Shown: positions 46,430 through 55,595 of the stretch, piece by piece
Numbering within the stretch: the stretch's first letter is position 1
How the letters are laid out: each line of letters opens with the position of its first letter
Source: Myxococcales bacterium
GTDB lineage: Bacteria > Myxococcota > UBA727 > GCA-2721815
Direction: 5' to 3'
Length of the DNA stretch: 64,000 nucleotides
Assembly (NCBI GenBank): GCA_002721815.1
Contig: PBLQ01000061.1
Coordinates: 44,905-108,904 of the forward strand
Position numbers and translations under genes: made by a program
The notes under the pieces: generated by a model
Databases searched by the model: none
What the model was told of the DNA's origin: nothing
Seen by the model: only the letters and a program-made list of their open reading frames with translations

Positions 46430-47602
46430 TTATTTCTCTTCATAAGAGGCGTTGAGGTGACCCAGTTCGATGGTTTGGCCGCTTTCAAGAAGAGCAAAGA
46501 GCTTGCTTTCCCCGTTGACCATCAAAAGTCGCCGATCGCCGACCACGGTCGCGAGAACCCCTTGAGCGGTGGGGGTAAAGAGAATGTACGCTTGGTCGGC
46601 AAAAAGTTGATCGGACTCTGGCGCGCCGTACGAGCCATTTTCACCAATGGCCAGGGGTTCGTTTTCAATGAAAAGTTCTTCGCTCAAATCTTCGATCTGA
46701 AAAGTGATCACATGCTGCTTTTGAGCGGAAAGACTTTTGGATGCAGACGATTTGGTGTTTTCAAACGCGATGTCTTTTGCGAAGGCGCTGAGTCCCTTGG
46801 TCTGACTCATTTCCTCGTCCGCAAACTCAACTTCTTCGGGCGGGTTGAGGTTTGAAACACTGATGTCTGCCCCTTCTTGGTCTTCTTCGACATCATCCAC
46901 CGCTAAATCCCCACCCAAATCTGCCACCTTTGCCAGATTGGAGGGATCGATCATCATGGTTTTATTCACGGATTCAGAAAAACCACTTTCGCTGTTGGTG
47001 GTTTCGCTGTCCAGAATACTGAGTTCAAAAGTGTACTCACTCACTTGAACCACGTCTTCCATGGCAAAAGCTTCGCGGCCCTCGATGAGGTTGCCATTAC
47101 GCCGGGTACCGTTTTGAGAGCCCATATCTTCAATAAACCAAAGCCCGTTGTCTTGAGTTAACTTGAAATGTCGGCGAGAAATACTTTTGTGCGTGATGGG
47201 GATATCGCAATTGGGTGAACGGCCCACGATCACTTCTTCACCCACGAGAGCGTACCTTTGACGCCCTTCTGAATTCGAAACCGTAAATACGGTGGTGTCA
47301 GCTGAAGCTTCTTTGACCCCTTCGATATACACATCGTAGCGGCCCAGCTGAATGGAATCATCACTGGAAAGGGGAATGGGCTCCAAAATACGCTCACCAT
47401 TCACATAAGTCCCGTTTTGACTCTCAAGGTCTCTGATCCAGATACCTGCGCCTCGTTTTTCGAGTTGCGCGTGTTTGCGGGACAGCGCGCGGTTCTCCAG
47501 ATAAACATCGGCGGTTTGATCGCGGCCAATAATGGTCTTTTGTCCGTTGAGGGGCACTCGGACCACTTCTTGTCCGTCTAATTCAACCACCACTTCGGCC
47601 AT
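46430..47602 (-). CDS. Protein with two FHA domains
   Basis: 390 residues from the ATG at 47602 (an upstream frame reaches 47653 without a ribosome binding site). FHA 1 (about 20-85) has IIGRDQTADVYLENRALSRKHA and SQNGTYVNG; FHA 2 (about 110-185) has IVGRSPNCDIPITHKSISRRHF and SQNGTRRNG. Both keep the Arg/Ser/His/Asn phosphothreonine-binding set. A linker of about 110 acidic residues follows, then a C-terminal region with beta-rich character. It probably reads Ser/Thr phosphorylation and passes it to the kinase or transglycosylase operon. Confidence 0.9.
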   Translation of the reverse strand: MAEVVVELDGQEVVRVPLNGQKTIIGRDQTADVYLENRALSRKHAQLEKRGAGIWIRDLESQNGTYVNGERILEPIPLSSDDSIQLGRYDVYIEGVKEASADTTVFTVSNSEGRQRYALVGEEVIVGRSPNCDIPITHKSISRRHFKLTQDNGLWFIEDMGSQNGTRRNGNLIEGREAFAMEDVVQVSEYTFELSILDSETTNSESGFSESVNKTMMIDPSNLAKVADLGGDLAVDDVEEDQEGADISVSNLNPPEEVEFADEEMSQTKGLSAFAKDIAFENTKSSASKSLSAQKQHVITFQIEDLSEELFIENEPLAIGENGSYGAPESDQLFADQAYILFTPTAQGVLATVVGDRRLLMVNGESKLFALLESGQTIELGHLNASYEEK

Positions 47603-47768
47603 GACCTGTATTCTCCATGAATGTGCGAGGAAGCTCAGGGTGCTCCTTGCCAAATGCCCCCTAACTCTGGCAGATCATGAGGGTGGGTGCAAAAATTTTA
47701 ATCGAGGCGGTATCGAGTGGGGATAAACCCTTTTTCGCTCTTAAGTACCTGTAAAGAAGGAAGAAAAC

Positions 47769-48575
47769 TTGGCAAGTCAGTCTCCCAGTCCCAACAAACA
47801 TCTGAATCGCTTTCGACGACATTGGGTTTTAGAAGGCTGGGGACCCGAGGGACAACGCTCTGTTCAGCATTCCAAAGCGCTGGTGGTGGGTTGCGGGGGA
47901 TTGGGGGCACCCGTGATTCAATACCTCGCGGCCGCCGGTATTGGGGAGCTTACCTTGGTAGATGACGACCGCGTCCAAGAGAGCAACCTCAACCGGCAGA
48001 TTCTTTTCGGACCAGAAAACCTCGAGGCATACAAAGTGGAGGGGGCCCGAGATGCGGCCTTAAGACTATATCCAGATGCCAACATCAACATTTTACAGGA
48101 GAGGGTTGCTACCCATAATGCGCGGAAGCTCATTGCGCAGCATGATATTGTTTTTGACTGTACCGATGGTTTGCCCAACAAATATCTGCTCAACGACGCT
48201 TGTGTGCTCGAGGGTGTGCCGTTAGTTCACGGCGCGGTTAGCGCCTGGGCGGGGCAGTTGCTCTGTGTGGAACCGGGTGAAAGTGGTTGTCTGCGTTGTG
48301 TTTTTCCAGAAGTGCCCTCGGCCGCGATCATGCCCACTTGCCAGAGTGTCGGGGTGTTGGGCGCTTCTTGTGGCGTGGTGGGGACCCAAATGGCGCTGTT
48401 TGGTTTAAAGCGAATGGTCCCAGACTTAGATTGGCCCGCGGGTCGCCTCTGGGCGATGGATTTTCAATCGGATCGAAAGCAGGAGTTACAGGTCCGTCCA
48501 AACGATGCTTGTCCAGTGTGTGGCCCACAAGCGCATATCGATGCGCAAAACGATGCGGACTATCAAAATGGGTGA
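47769..48575 (+). CDS. ThiF/MoeB-type E1-like adenylyltransferase
   Basis: 268 residues from a TTG start with AAGGAAG 6 bases upstream. The Rossmann core shows VVGCGGLGAPVIQYLAAAGIG, the LVDDD acidic motif, NLNRQ, FDCTDGLPNKYL and a CxxC zinc site (CLRC with CPVC), plus the TCQSVGVLGASCG segment seen in MoeB-type proteins. It should adenylate the C-terminus of a small ubiquitin-like carrier such as MoaD or ThiS. The rhodanese domain of many MoeB proteins is absent. The JAMM gene overlaps its end. Confidence 0.92.
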   Translation: MASQSPSPNKHLNRFRRHWVLEGWGPEGQRSVQHSKALVVGCGGLGAPVIQYLAAAGIGELTLVDDDRVQESNLNRQILFGPENLEAYKVEGARDAALRLYPDANINILQERVATHNARKLIAQHDIVFDCTDGLPNKYLLNDACVLEGVPLVHGAVSAWAGQLLCVEPGESGCLRCVFPEVPSAAIMPTCQSVGVLGASCGVVGTQMALFGLKRMVPDLDWPAGRLWAMDFQSDRKQELQVRPNDACPVCGPQAHIDAQNDADYQNG

Positions 48576-49032
48576 GCGTTGCCCATCCGCTGCATCACAC
48601 TGGTCTTCATCCATTGCCGAGCAACTGGACCAAGCCTTTTGGAGGACGTGGCCGCAGGAATGTTGCGGGGTGGTTGGCCGGCGGCGTGATGGGCGACTTG
48701 TGTTCGAATCACTGAGCAATGAAGCAGCGGTCAAAGAGCGAGCCTTTGAGGTGTCGCCCGCAGACGTTTTACGATTGTTCCGGGAGGCTGAAGCAAGGGA
48801 AGAAACGCCCGTGGCTTGGATTCACTCCCACCCAAGCGGGGAGGGCCACTGTTCTCAGATGGATCGCGACGGTTTTTGGGTGGGCGAGCATTGGTTGTGG
48901 CCAGGCATGGAACATGGGATTTTATGGCTGGACGCAGAAAACAGACTCCATTTGAGTGTGGTTGGCCCCCAAAAACGGTCTAATGAGCCAAAAGTGAACT
49001 ACAGCGGTGTTTTAACCCCCATATCGGTATAA
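48568..49032 (+). CDS. JAMM/MPN-domain metalloprotease-like protein
   Basis: 154 residues from the ATG at 48568, which overlaps the ThiF stop by 8 bases; ATGs at 48541 and 48553 are alternatives. The JAMM motif is complete: the Glu in PQECCGVVG and HSHPSGEGHCSQMD with both His, Ser and Asp. In characterised pairs such enzymes cleave ubiquitin-like proteins or Cys adducts (Mec-type). The coupling with the E1-like gene indicates a carrier-protein cycle for sulfur transfer or protein modification. Confidence 0.88.
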   Translation: MGERCPSAASHWSSSIAEQLDQAFWRTWPQECCGVVGRRRDGRLVFESLSNEAAVKERAFEVSPADVLRLFREAEAREETPVAWIHSHPSGEGHCSQMDRDGFWVGEHWLWPGMEHGILWLDAENRLHLSVVGPQKRSNEPKVNYSGVLTPISV

Positions 49033-49109
49033 TTTCCGGTGGAAAGAAACCCATTCTTAGAGCATACTGTTGGGACGATTTAAAAAATGCGTTTTTCGAG
49101 GAGCTGCTT

Positions 49110-51554
49110 GTGAAATTGAGTCGATTTTATGTCCTGTTGTTGATGTTCGCCCTGGCCTGTGAAGACCAGGGGTGCGATGGCATGACCCCTCTTGCCGACC
49201 CTTATCCCACTGAGGATTTGCTGGACGATGCTGTGGTGGCCCATATGGCGGATCAGGGACTGACCGAACTCGAAGAAATTGCGCCTTCGATTCTCAGCGC
49301 CGTTGCTGGCTTTTCTTGCGAACAAGCACCTTGCCCAGCGGGCGATGGGGTATGTGATGCTGAAAATATTTGTCGCTCCGTTCATGATGACAAAGGGCTC
49401 ATCGGGGATAAAATCGGAGAACAAGAAGTGAACAGCAGCGCTAAGGTGTGCGAAAACCAGTGCGCTGCCAATGACACGGCGTGTGAAGAAGACTTTTTCA
49501 ACAAATGCAATGTCTACGTGCAAGTGGATGAGATGAGTTTCAATGGGACTGCGAACGGTGATTTGGAAATGACCGTTCTTGCCACTTTGTTTTCATCGGT
49601 TTTGCCGATTTCTTATGACCTAGGTTTTTTGGGTGAGGGCGTTTGTGATGCTCAGATCAATCGAGCACAAAAACTGATCACATCTACCATCACCTTTGAT
49701 AACGATAACCCTCTCGATCGCATGCGCGTCATCGTCGGTGATATTGATATCGCGTTGGATTCAGATGATGTTCAGTTATGTACGCTTTTAGAGGCTTTCG
49801 ATTCTTTGATTTGGGGATTGTTGGAATCCCGTGTTCGGGAAGAACTCGACAAGGCTCTCGACGAAGCGATGAATGGTTTATTGTTTGAAACTTGTGATGC
49901 ATCAACAGCGTGTCCATTCCCTGAGTTAACCTACTGCGATACGGCCAATGAACTTTGTCGTTTTGCGGGCGTCATGGCGCCCGAAACCAACGAACCCATG
50001 CCAGTGCCTCGGGCCACCGGTATTGAAGGTCAGGTGGCTTTAGATTCATTTGTAGATCAATTCATCAAACCCGGTTCAGCGGTGGACATGGCCATTCGTG
50101 CCAAGGATGTGAGCGTCCCTGCTGCTGCCAGTGGGGGAATGGCACACGCGCTTAACATTACCACTATGGGTGGCTTTCGCTTGCCGCCAGGCGATGAGGC
50201 CGCCTCTGCATGCGTGCCTGAACTCGAATTGGCGACGCCACCATCGCTTCAGTTTGATCCGCCTTTATTGACCACCACCGGTGAAGGTTATGACATGGTG
50301 ATGGCGGTATCAAAAAACTACCTGAACCAACTGGCGGAGACCTTGAGGTCTTCGGGCGCGTTGTGCCAAACCCTCGATGAAGCAGTATTGACTGGATTGT
50401 CCTCGGGGGCGCTGTCCTTGTTACTGCCTTCGTTAGACCGAATCACCAACAACGAAAGTGTACCGCTGCAGGTGGACATTATTCCAAGAGGTTCGGTTGA
50501 AATGGAAATTGGGCGCAATCTCACCACCGAAGACCCAGCCAATCCAGGGCGTTTTACCTTAGAAGAGCCTTTGATGGGCTTGGCCATCGAGGACATGGAC
50601 CTGGATATGTTTTTACAGTTGCCCGGTGGTTGGGTTCGGTTTCTCACCGTTCGTGCGGACCTCTACATTGACCTCTCCCTGGAGGTGACCGAAACCGGCG
50701 GACTGACCTTGTTGGTCGGTGATGCCACCAACTGGATTCAGGACGTCACCGTGTTGAATAGCGGTTTGCTCAGTGAAAGCCCTGAGTCTCTCGAAGAGTC
50801 ATTGCCTTCCTTGGTATCTGTATTCTTACCGGGTTTATTAGATTCCATGGAGTTGGATTTTGAACTGCCCGCCATGTCTGGGTTTACCTTTGAAATCGAC
50901 GAGGTTGCCGGTACCAACGAACTCGGCACCACTGAGCTTGGGCACACTGGCTATGCCTTTATGGGTATTTTCGCCTCAATGAGTTTCGATCCAGAGGGAC
51001 TTTCAGACGGTGCTTTTGGTTTGGCCTCCGGTCATTCATTGATTTCTTGGGCTGCTTTGAAAAGCGTGAGCACGCCCGATGCAGACCAATGGCGAGAAGG
51101 CGACAACGTTCGGATTCAGTTGCAGGTTGGGGCGACCAATGCCCAGGTACCTGCAGATTCATTGGTCAGCTGGGTGAAAGTGAACGACGGTCCCTTTCAT
51201 CCACTTTACCGAGGCGATGAAATCACCATTATTGATCCTGTTTTGAACCGTCCCGGTGAGCATGATATTCACATTCATACCGCCATCGCGGACATGCCCG
51301 GGACCCGAGATCCCGTGGGCACCACTATCACGGTGAACACTCAAATCTTACCGAGCGCGCGGGCCACCGACCCCACCCCCATCGTGGAGGGTGGTGACAT
51401 CAACGCCAAGCCAAATAGATGGACAGCCAGAGACGAAGTCGCCACGCGCACCGAGGGAACAGCTTGGTCGTGTGACAGCTCTTCATTGGCGAATGTCCCC
51501 TGGTGGGCAATGGGTTTGGTTCTCTTGTGGCGTCGACGAAAACGGTCTCTTTAG
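49110..51554 (+). CDS. Surface protein with lipobox and MYXO-CTERM-like tail
   Basis: 814 residues from a GTG start with GAGGAG 6 bases upstream. The N-terminus is a lipoprotein signal peptide with Cys17 in LAC, followed by CDG. Several Cys-rich spots lie between residues 70 and 140. The long middle has alternating strands and no recognised domain. The C-terminus reads WSCDSSS, then a membrane helix (PWWAMGLVLLW) and RRRKRSL, the MYXO-CTERM layout. Having both anchors is unusual. Monocistronic; no terminator seen in the 178 bases after it. Confidence 0.78.
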   Translation: MKLSRFYVLLLMFALACEDQGCDGMTPLADPYPTEDLLDDAVVAHMADQGLTELEEIAPSILSAVAGFSCEQAPCPAGDGVCDAENICRSVHDDKGLIGDKIGEQEVNSSAKVCENQCAANDTACEEDFFNKCNVYVQVDEMSFNGTANGDLEMTVLATLFSSVLPISYDLGFLGEGVCDAQINRAQKLITSTITFDNDNPLDRMRVIVGDIDIALDSDDVQLCTLLEAFDSLIWGLLESRVREELDKALDEAMNGLLFETCDASTACPFPELTYCDTANELCRFAGVMAPETNEPMPVPRATGIEGQVALDSFVDQFIKPGSAVDMAIRAKDVSVPAAASGGMAHALNITTMGGFRLPPGDEAASACVPELELATPPSLQFDPPLLTTTGEGYDMVMAVSKNYLNQLAETLRSSGALCQTLDEAVLTGLSSGALSLLLPSLDRITNNESVPLQVDIIPRGSVEMEIGRNLTTEDPANPGRFTLEEPLMGLAIEDMDLDMFLQLPGGWVRFLTVRADLYIDLSLEVTETGGLTLLVGDATNWIQDVTVLNSGLLSESPESLEESLPSLVSVFLPGLLDSMELDFELPAMSGFTFEIDEVAGTNELGTTELGHTGYAFMGIFASMSFDPEGLSDGAFGLASGHSLISWAALKSVSTPDADQWREGDNVRIQLQVGATNAQVPADSLVSWVKVNDGPFHPLYRGDEITIIDPVLNRPGEHDIHIHTAIADMPGTRDPVGTTITVNTQILPSARATDPTPIVEGGDINAKPNRWTARDEVATRTEGTAWSCDSSSLANVPWWAMGLVLLWRRRKRSL

Positions 51555-51732
51555 TCGCGTTTGAGCCGGCTTTGGTATGAGAAAAGTGGACAAAGGAGCG
51601 GACTCAGCGCGTACTTGAATTGATGGGACTGCGCCTCGAACCAGCAGGGTAAGTCGTTCATGGGGTTTGTGCTTTTGTTGATGAGACTCTAATCACTGAT
51701 GCTGCATCACAAATGCCAACTTCACCCAGGAA

Positions 51733-54105
51733 TTAACCTTTTTTATTGATATCTCCAGGGTTTAACCAGGCCAAAACGGCGGGCGTCAGAATCAGGTCCG
51801 CAACCATGGCGAAAAAGAAACAGGTGGCGGTCAGTATGCCAAATCGGCTGAGAGATGCCATTTCAGAAGGGGCCACCACTGCAAAGCCTGCACAAAGGAC
51901 CGTACCGGTAATCACCAACGCTTTCCCAATGGACACCATCACATAACGTGCGGCCATCTGAGCATCATCACCGGATAAGCGCGCTTCTCTAAATCGATTG
52001 CCAATATGGATGGTGCCATCCACGGCAACACCCAATGCTACCACCGCAATCACTGCCGTCAGCCAATCTAAAGGAATACCCATCCAACCCATGAGCCCAT
52101 AGGTGGCGAAAATCGGTAATAGATTGGGTAGCATCACCGCTAAGCCCAAGGCAGCAGAGCGCAACAAAAACATCATCAAAAACGCGATAATGATGGCCGC
52201 GGTGCTGAATGCACGCACCTGGCTTTTAAGAACGTAATCGGCCAAGTGCACAAAGAGTGGGTGGGTACCCGTGATCCACAGTTGGCCTTCACCTTCTTTG
52301 TTTTTCTTGAAAAGCGTATCGGCTTTCTCCAGTAGGGCTTTTTCGAGGGCCAATGCTTTTTGGGTTCCCTCTGCTCTGGCCCGAACGCTCAATCTGGCAA
52401 TTTGGTTTTTGTTGTCGGTGAACAGCTTGAGGTCGCCGCCGCCGGATTCATAGAGCAAAATCAGTTGGTGGACAGCCTCGGTGGTGTCAGGAAGCTTTCG
52501 TTCCCCGATGAGGGCGAAGTTTAATTCTTTGAGAAGGTCGACCACGGAAAGTGACGCACCCACCATGCCGGATTGCTCGGCATGGAGCCAATCCTCTAGC
52601 TCGGACAGTTTCTGAATAAAGCCGATATTAAATATCCCACCGGGCTTTTCACTTTTTACCAAGACTTCAATGCCGTGTGTTCCACCCAATTTACGGTCCA
52701 CTTTTTCGACCGCTTGCCTAAACGGATGGTGCGACCGGAAGGCGTGGAGGAAATTACTTTCGACGTGAATGTTTTGAATCCCCAGACTGGCGAGCAGGGC
52801 CAAACCGATAAAACCCAACGCGACTTTCTTGGGATGCCCCACAATACGTTTGGCCAATGCATTGTAAAAGCGATCGGAAACGCTGACCATTTTGACTCGA
52901 TCGTGGCCGCTGGGCGGAATGGTAAGGCGTTGGTAATCTTCTGAGTCTTTACCCAAAGAAAGCACCGCGGGAATAAGAGTGATGGCAAGAACAAAACAGA
53001 AAAGGACCCCGATGCCACAAAAGAGCCCGAGGTCTTGCATGGGCGCCACGGGGGCCACCACCATGGAGAAAAAGCCAATACCCGTGGTTAAGGCGGTCAA
53101 AAAACACGGCATTCCGGTGATGCTCAGCGCTTCGATAGCGGCCACGGGGCGCTGTAAGAAGCGTTTACGTAACGCACGAAACTCATTTACCACATGAATG
53201 GAGCATCCCAGCCCCGTAACAATAACTGCGAGTGGCAGAATAATACTCACGAGGCTCATCTCTACGCCAAGCAAGCCCATCAGACCTACGGTCCAGATGA
53301 CGGCTAACAAAACCACCGACGTTGCAGCGGCCACTTGGGCGGTGTTGCGAAACAAAAAGACCAAAGCGAGAATGGCGATGACAATGGCTGCCACGCCGTA
53401 AACCTGTGATTCCTGTGCCGTGGCGTCATCCAGTTGCTTTTTGATAATGGGTGAGCCAACCAATTGGGTATTCCATTTCATCATGTTATTTTTTTTCATG
53501 ATGTTCTCGGTCTCATTAGCGACGAAGTGCGCGAAATTGTTATCGCCCACAAACAGGGTAAGAATGCCTGCGATGGCAATGGCGTCACCGGGTTCATTCA
53601 CCAGAATATTTCGGTACAGACGACTTTTAATGAGTTTTTGTTGGGCCTCTTTGAGCATGACCTCAGTGGGCTTTTCGTTGGGGTCAAACAGGGTGGTGAC
53701 TTCCAACATGCCCATATCGCCGCGAATGATGGGAACATTAAAGGGAGAAGACACTTCCTTAAATGCTGGCTTATCTTGATATCTGAGTTCTTTGAGTTCA
53801 CGAACGAATTGGCTCACTGCAGCGTGGGCTTCGGGCGTGAAAAGCGATTCGCCTTCGAGCAAGATCAAAACAAATTCGTCGGAGCCAAATTCTTTTTGGA
53901 AGTCTCGGTAGGCTTTTAATGCAGGGTCGTTTTGGATGAAAAAATTATCATTGGCGTTGTTAACTCGCACGTTGATAAGATGACTGCCCAAAAACAACGT
54001 GATGGCTGCAATGCCCAAAAGTACTTTAAAGCGATGGTGAACAACTTTTTCCGCGACAGAAGCGAAGAAGGCTTGGGATTTTGTGGGGTAGGGATGGATG
54101 CTCAT
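51733..54105 (-). CDS. RND-superfamily exporter (MMPL/HAE3 type)
   Basis: 790 residues with the RND layout: an N-terminal helix (about 29-50), a large periplasmic loop, five membrane helices, then a second helix (near 430), a second loop and five more helices. The paired Asp typical of TM4 relays cannot be assigned by eye. GVAVDGTIHIGNRF and GLGCSIHVVNEFR are the conserved TM4/TM10 signatures of this group. Members export hydrophobic lipids or hopanoid-like molecules. It is the third gene of a unit, 5 bases after the lipoprotein gene. Confidence 0.88.
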   Translation of the reverse strand: MSIHPYPTKSQAFFASVAEKVVHHRFKVLLGIAAITLFLGSHLINVRVNNANDNFFIQNDPALKAYRDFQKEFGSDEFVLILLEGESLFTPEAHAAVSQFVRELKELRYQDKPAFKEVSSPFNVPIIRGDMGMLEVTTLFDPNEKPTEVMLKEAQQKLIKSRLYRNILVNEPGDAIAIAGILTLFVGDNNFAHFVANETENIMKKNNMMKWNTQLVGSPIIKKQLDDATAQESQVYGVAAIVIAILALVFLFRNTAQVAAATSVVLLAVIWTVGLMGLLGVEMSLVSIILPLAVIVTGLGCSIHVVNEFRALRKRFLQRPVAAIEALSITGMPCFLTALTTGIGFFSMVVAPVAPMQDLGLFCGIGVLFCFVLAITLIPAVLSLGKDSEDYQRLTIPPSGHDRVKMVSVSDRFYNALAKRIVGHPKKVALGFIGLALLASLGIQNIHVESNFLHAFRSHHPFRQAVEKVDRKLGGTHGIEVLVKSEKPGGIFNIGFIQKLSELEDWLHAEQSGMVGASLSVVDLLKELNFALIGERKLPDTTEAVHQLILLYESGGGDLKLFTDNKNQIARLSVRARAEGTQKALALEKALLEKADTLFKKNKEGEGQLWITGTHPLFVHLADYVLKSQVRAFSTAAIIIAFLMMFLLRSAALGLAVMLPNLLPIFATYGLMGWMGIPLDWLTAVIAVVALGVAVDGTIHIGNRFREARLSGDDAQMAARYVMVSIGKALVITGTVLCAGFAVVAPSEMASLSRFGILTATCFFFAMVADLILTPAVLAWLNPGDINKKG

Positions 54106-54110
54106 AGTGG

Positions 54111-54539
54111 TTACTGGAGCGGCTCTAAAATGATTTTAAGGGTTAATAGGTTACCTTTGCCAATGGCTTCGGTTTGATTGCACCCGTAGGTTAACACCTC
54201 ACCTGAACCATTATTGATTTTGGCCAAAAACGTTAAGGCTGTATCCGGTGGCAGTTCGGTTAGTTCGAAGGTGGCCCCATCCCTGGCTTCAAGTGCCTGC
54301 GCGTTTTGGAAATCCGATGTGATGAATCCTGCATCGGCTTGGCTGGTGTTGTCGATATCGGCTTCGAGAGCCTCACAGTCGCTGGTATTTTTTTCAAAAA
54401 CCCAAAGTGACAAAATGTCTTCGGAGTCAAAGCTGGTCAGGGCTTGGCGCATTGTGATCGAGACCTGCTTGATTTCGGGTGCAGCACCGCAGCCCATCAT
54501 GCAACACAACAAAAGAAGGAAATAAAAACGCAAAATCAA
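54111..54539 (-). CDS. Small lipoprotein of unknown function
   Basis: 142 residues. The signal peptide ends in CMMGC (Cys17), a plausible lipobox. The mature part is a small beta-rich acidic domain (SITMRQALTSFDSED, FELTELPPDTALTFLAKI), similar in style to periplasmic adaptor or carbohydrate-binding folds but not assigned. It lies 9 bases after the TPR-like gene and 5 before the RND exporter, so it is probably a component of that transport unit. Confidence 0.7.
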   Translation of the reverse strand: MILRFYFLLLLCCMMGCGAAPEIKQVSITMRQALTSFDSEDILSLWVFEKNTSDCEALEADIDNTSQADAGFITSDFQNAQALEARDGATFELTELPPDTALTFLAKINNGSGEVLTYGCNQTEAIGKGNLLTLKIILEPLQ

Positions 54540-54548
54540 ACTTCTACC

Positions 54549-55475
54549 CTATGGAAAACAAGAATCGTTTTGGCAGGTCACCGTGACGGTGGCGCTGGCG
54601 GATTGAGGTTGCAAGAGATAAATAGCGGTGACCACACCTGCCACCACCACGACAGATATCCCAATGGCAACATAAATGACCGAGGCGTTGTCTGTCGCTT
54701 CGGCATTATTGGATAACGCATCTTTGTCATCTGCCGTCGCTTTGCCGGCCAACACTGTAAAGGTCTGCGGGGCTTCAGCGGATCCTGCTTTCGCAAGGAT
54801 GATGCTTTCTTGTCCCAAGATTTCCCAATAGTATTCCATCTCGTAATCATCCGGTTCGGCTTTGAGTAAAAAGCCGGGAATCGTTGCGGCAAAGGTCTCT
54901 TTGTTGGGGTCAGTGGGCACCGCGTCAATATTGCTGAAAGCACTCTCACCTCTGGGCCGCACGTAGATGACAACCCGCTGAATGGTGGTCGCATTGTTTG
55001 AGCCGTCTACGATGAGACGCATGTTTACGCTTTGTTGGGCCGCTTGAGGCTCTAGGGGAACGGTTCGTGGTCGCAGTTGAACCCGTTGGGCCAAATTTGA
55101 AACAGGGCTTTGTTGGGCGGATTTGAAAACCCGCATGATTTTGGGTGGGGTGAGTGGGTCGGCTTGATAATCAGGTGCAATGGCCAACAACTTTCGAAAA
55201 GAAGTGAGCGCATTGTTTTGTTGGTTTAATGAGATGAAACAGACCCCTTCAAGCCAGTACAGTTGGAGCAGGTGGTGGGTGGAAAGATCTTGACGCTTTA
55301 ACCCCTTTTCAATCCAGTTGAGGGCTCTGGCGTATTCCGCCTCATCCATGGCTTCTTGGGCTTGGATAAGAATGGGGTCTTGTACCGGTGCCTCTTGGGT
55401 TTGGGCGAAGGCGGGCATCTCACAGATGAATAACCATCCCCAAAAAATGAAGAAGTGAAAGAATTTCAATCTCAT
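54549..55475 (-). CDS. Secreted TPR-like protein with C-terminal membrane helix
   Basis: 308 residues. Signal peptide to about residue 25 (AFAQ). A helical repeat region (about 30-110) resembles TPRs and ends in the motif APDYQADPLTPPKIMRVF. A beta-rich middle (about 140-230) and one C-terminal membrane helix (about 260-285) follow, ending with two Cys. It is related to the protein at 62421-63239. Likely an anchored envelope protein serving the RND exporter. First gene of the three-gene unit. Confidence 0.75.
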   Translation of the reverse strand: MRLKFFHFFIFWGWLFICEMPAFAQTQEAPVQDPILIQAQEAMDEAEYARALNWIEKGLKRQDLSTHHLLQLYWLEGVCFISLNQQNNALTSFRKLLAIAPDYQADPLTPPKIMRVFKSAQQSPVSNLAQRVQLRPRTVPLEPQAAQQSVNMRLIVDGSNNATTIQRVVIYVRPRGESAFSNIDAVPTDPNKETFAATIPGFLLKAEPDDYEMEYYWEILGQESIILAKAGSAEAPQTFTVLAGKATADDKDALSNNAEATDNASVIYVAIGISVVVVAGVVTAIYLLQPQSASATVTVTCQNDSCFP

Positions 55476-55539
55476 GTGCCAAGACCTATCACAGCTTGGC
55501 GCTGTGTAAAACCTAACAGGCTTGAGGAAAACGGAAAAT

Positions 55540-55571
55540 CCCCACAGGTCAGCGATCGGCGAACTGTGGGG
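55540..55571 (-). terminator. Hairpin downstream of lon
   Basis: CCCCACAG (55540-55547) pairs with CTGTGGGG (55564-55571) around 16 bases. On the minus strand it is followed by ATTTTCCGTTTTCC, a weak T-rich tract. It separates lon from the TPR-like gene. Confidence 0.5.
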
Positions 55572-55595
55572 ATGATATCGATGGAATGCGCTTAT

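Noticed and set aside
47603..47768. A ubiquitin-like carrier gene before the ThiF gene
   Set aside because: No frame ends in Gly-Gly or shows the fold; only shadow ORFs are present.
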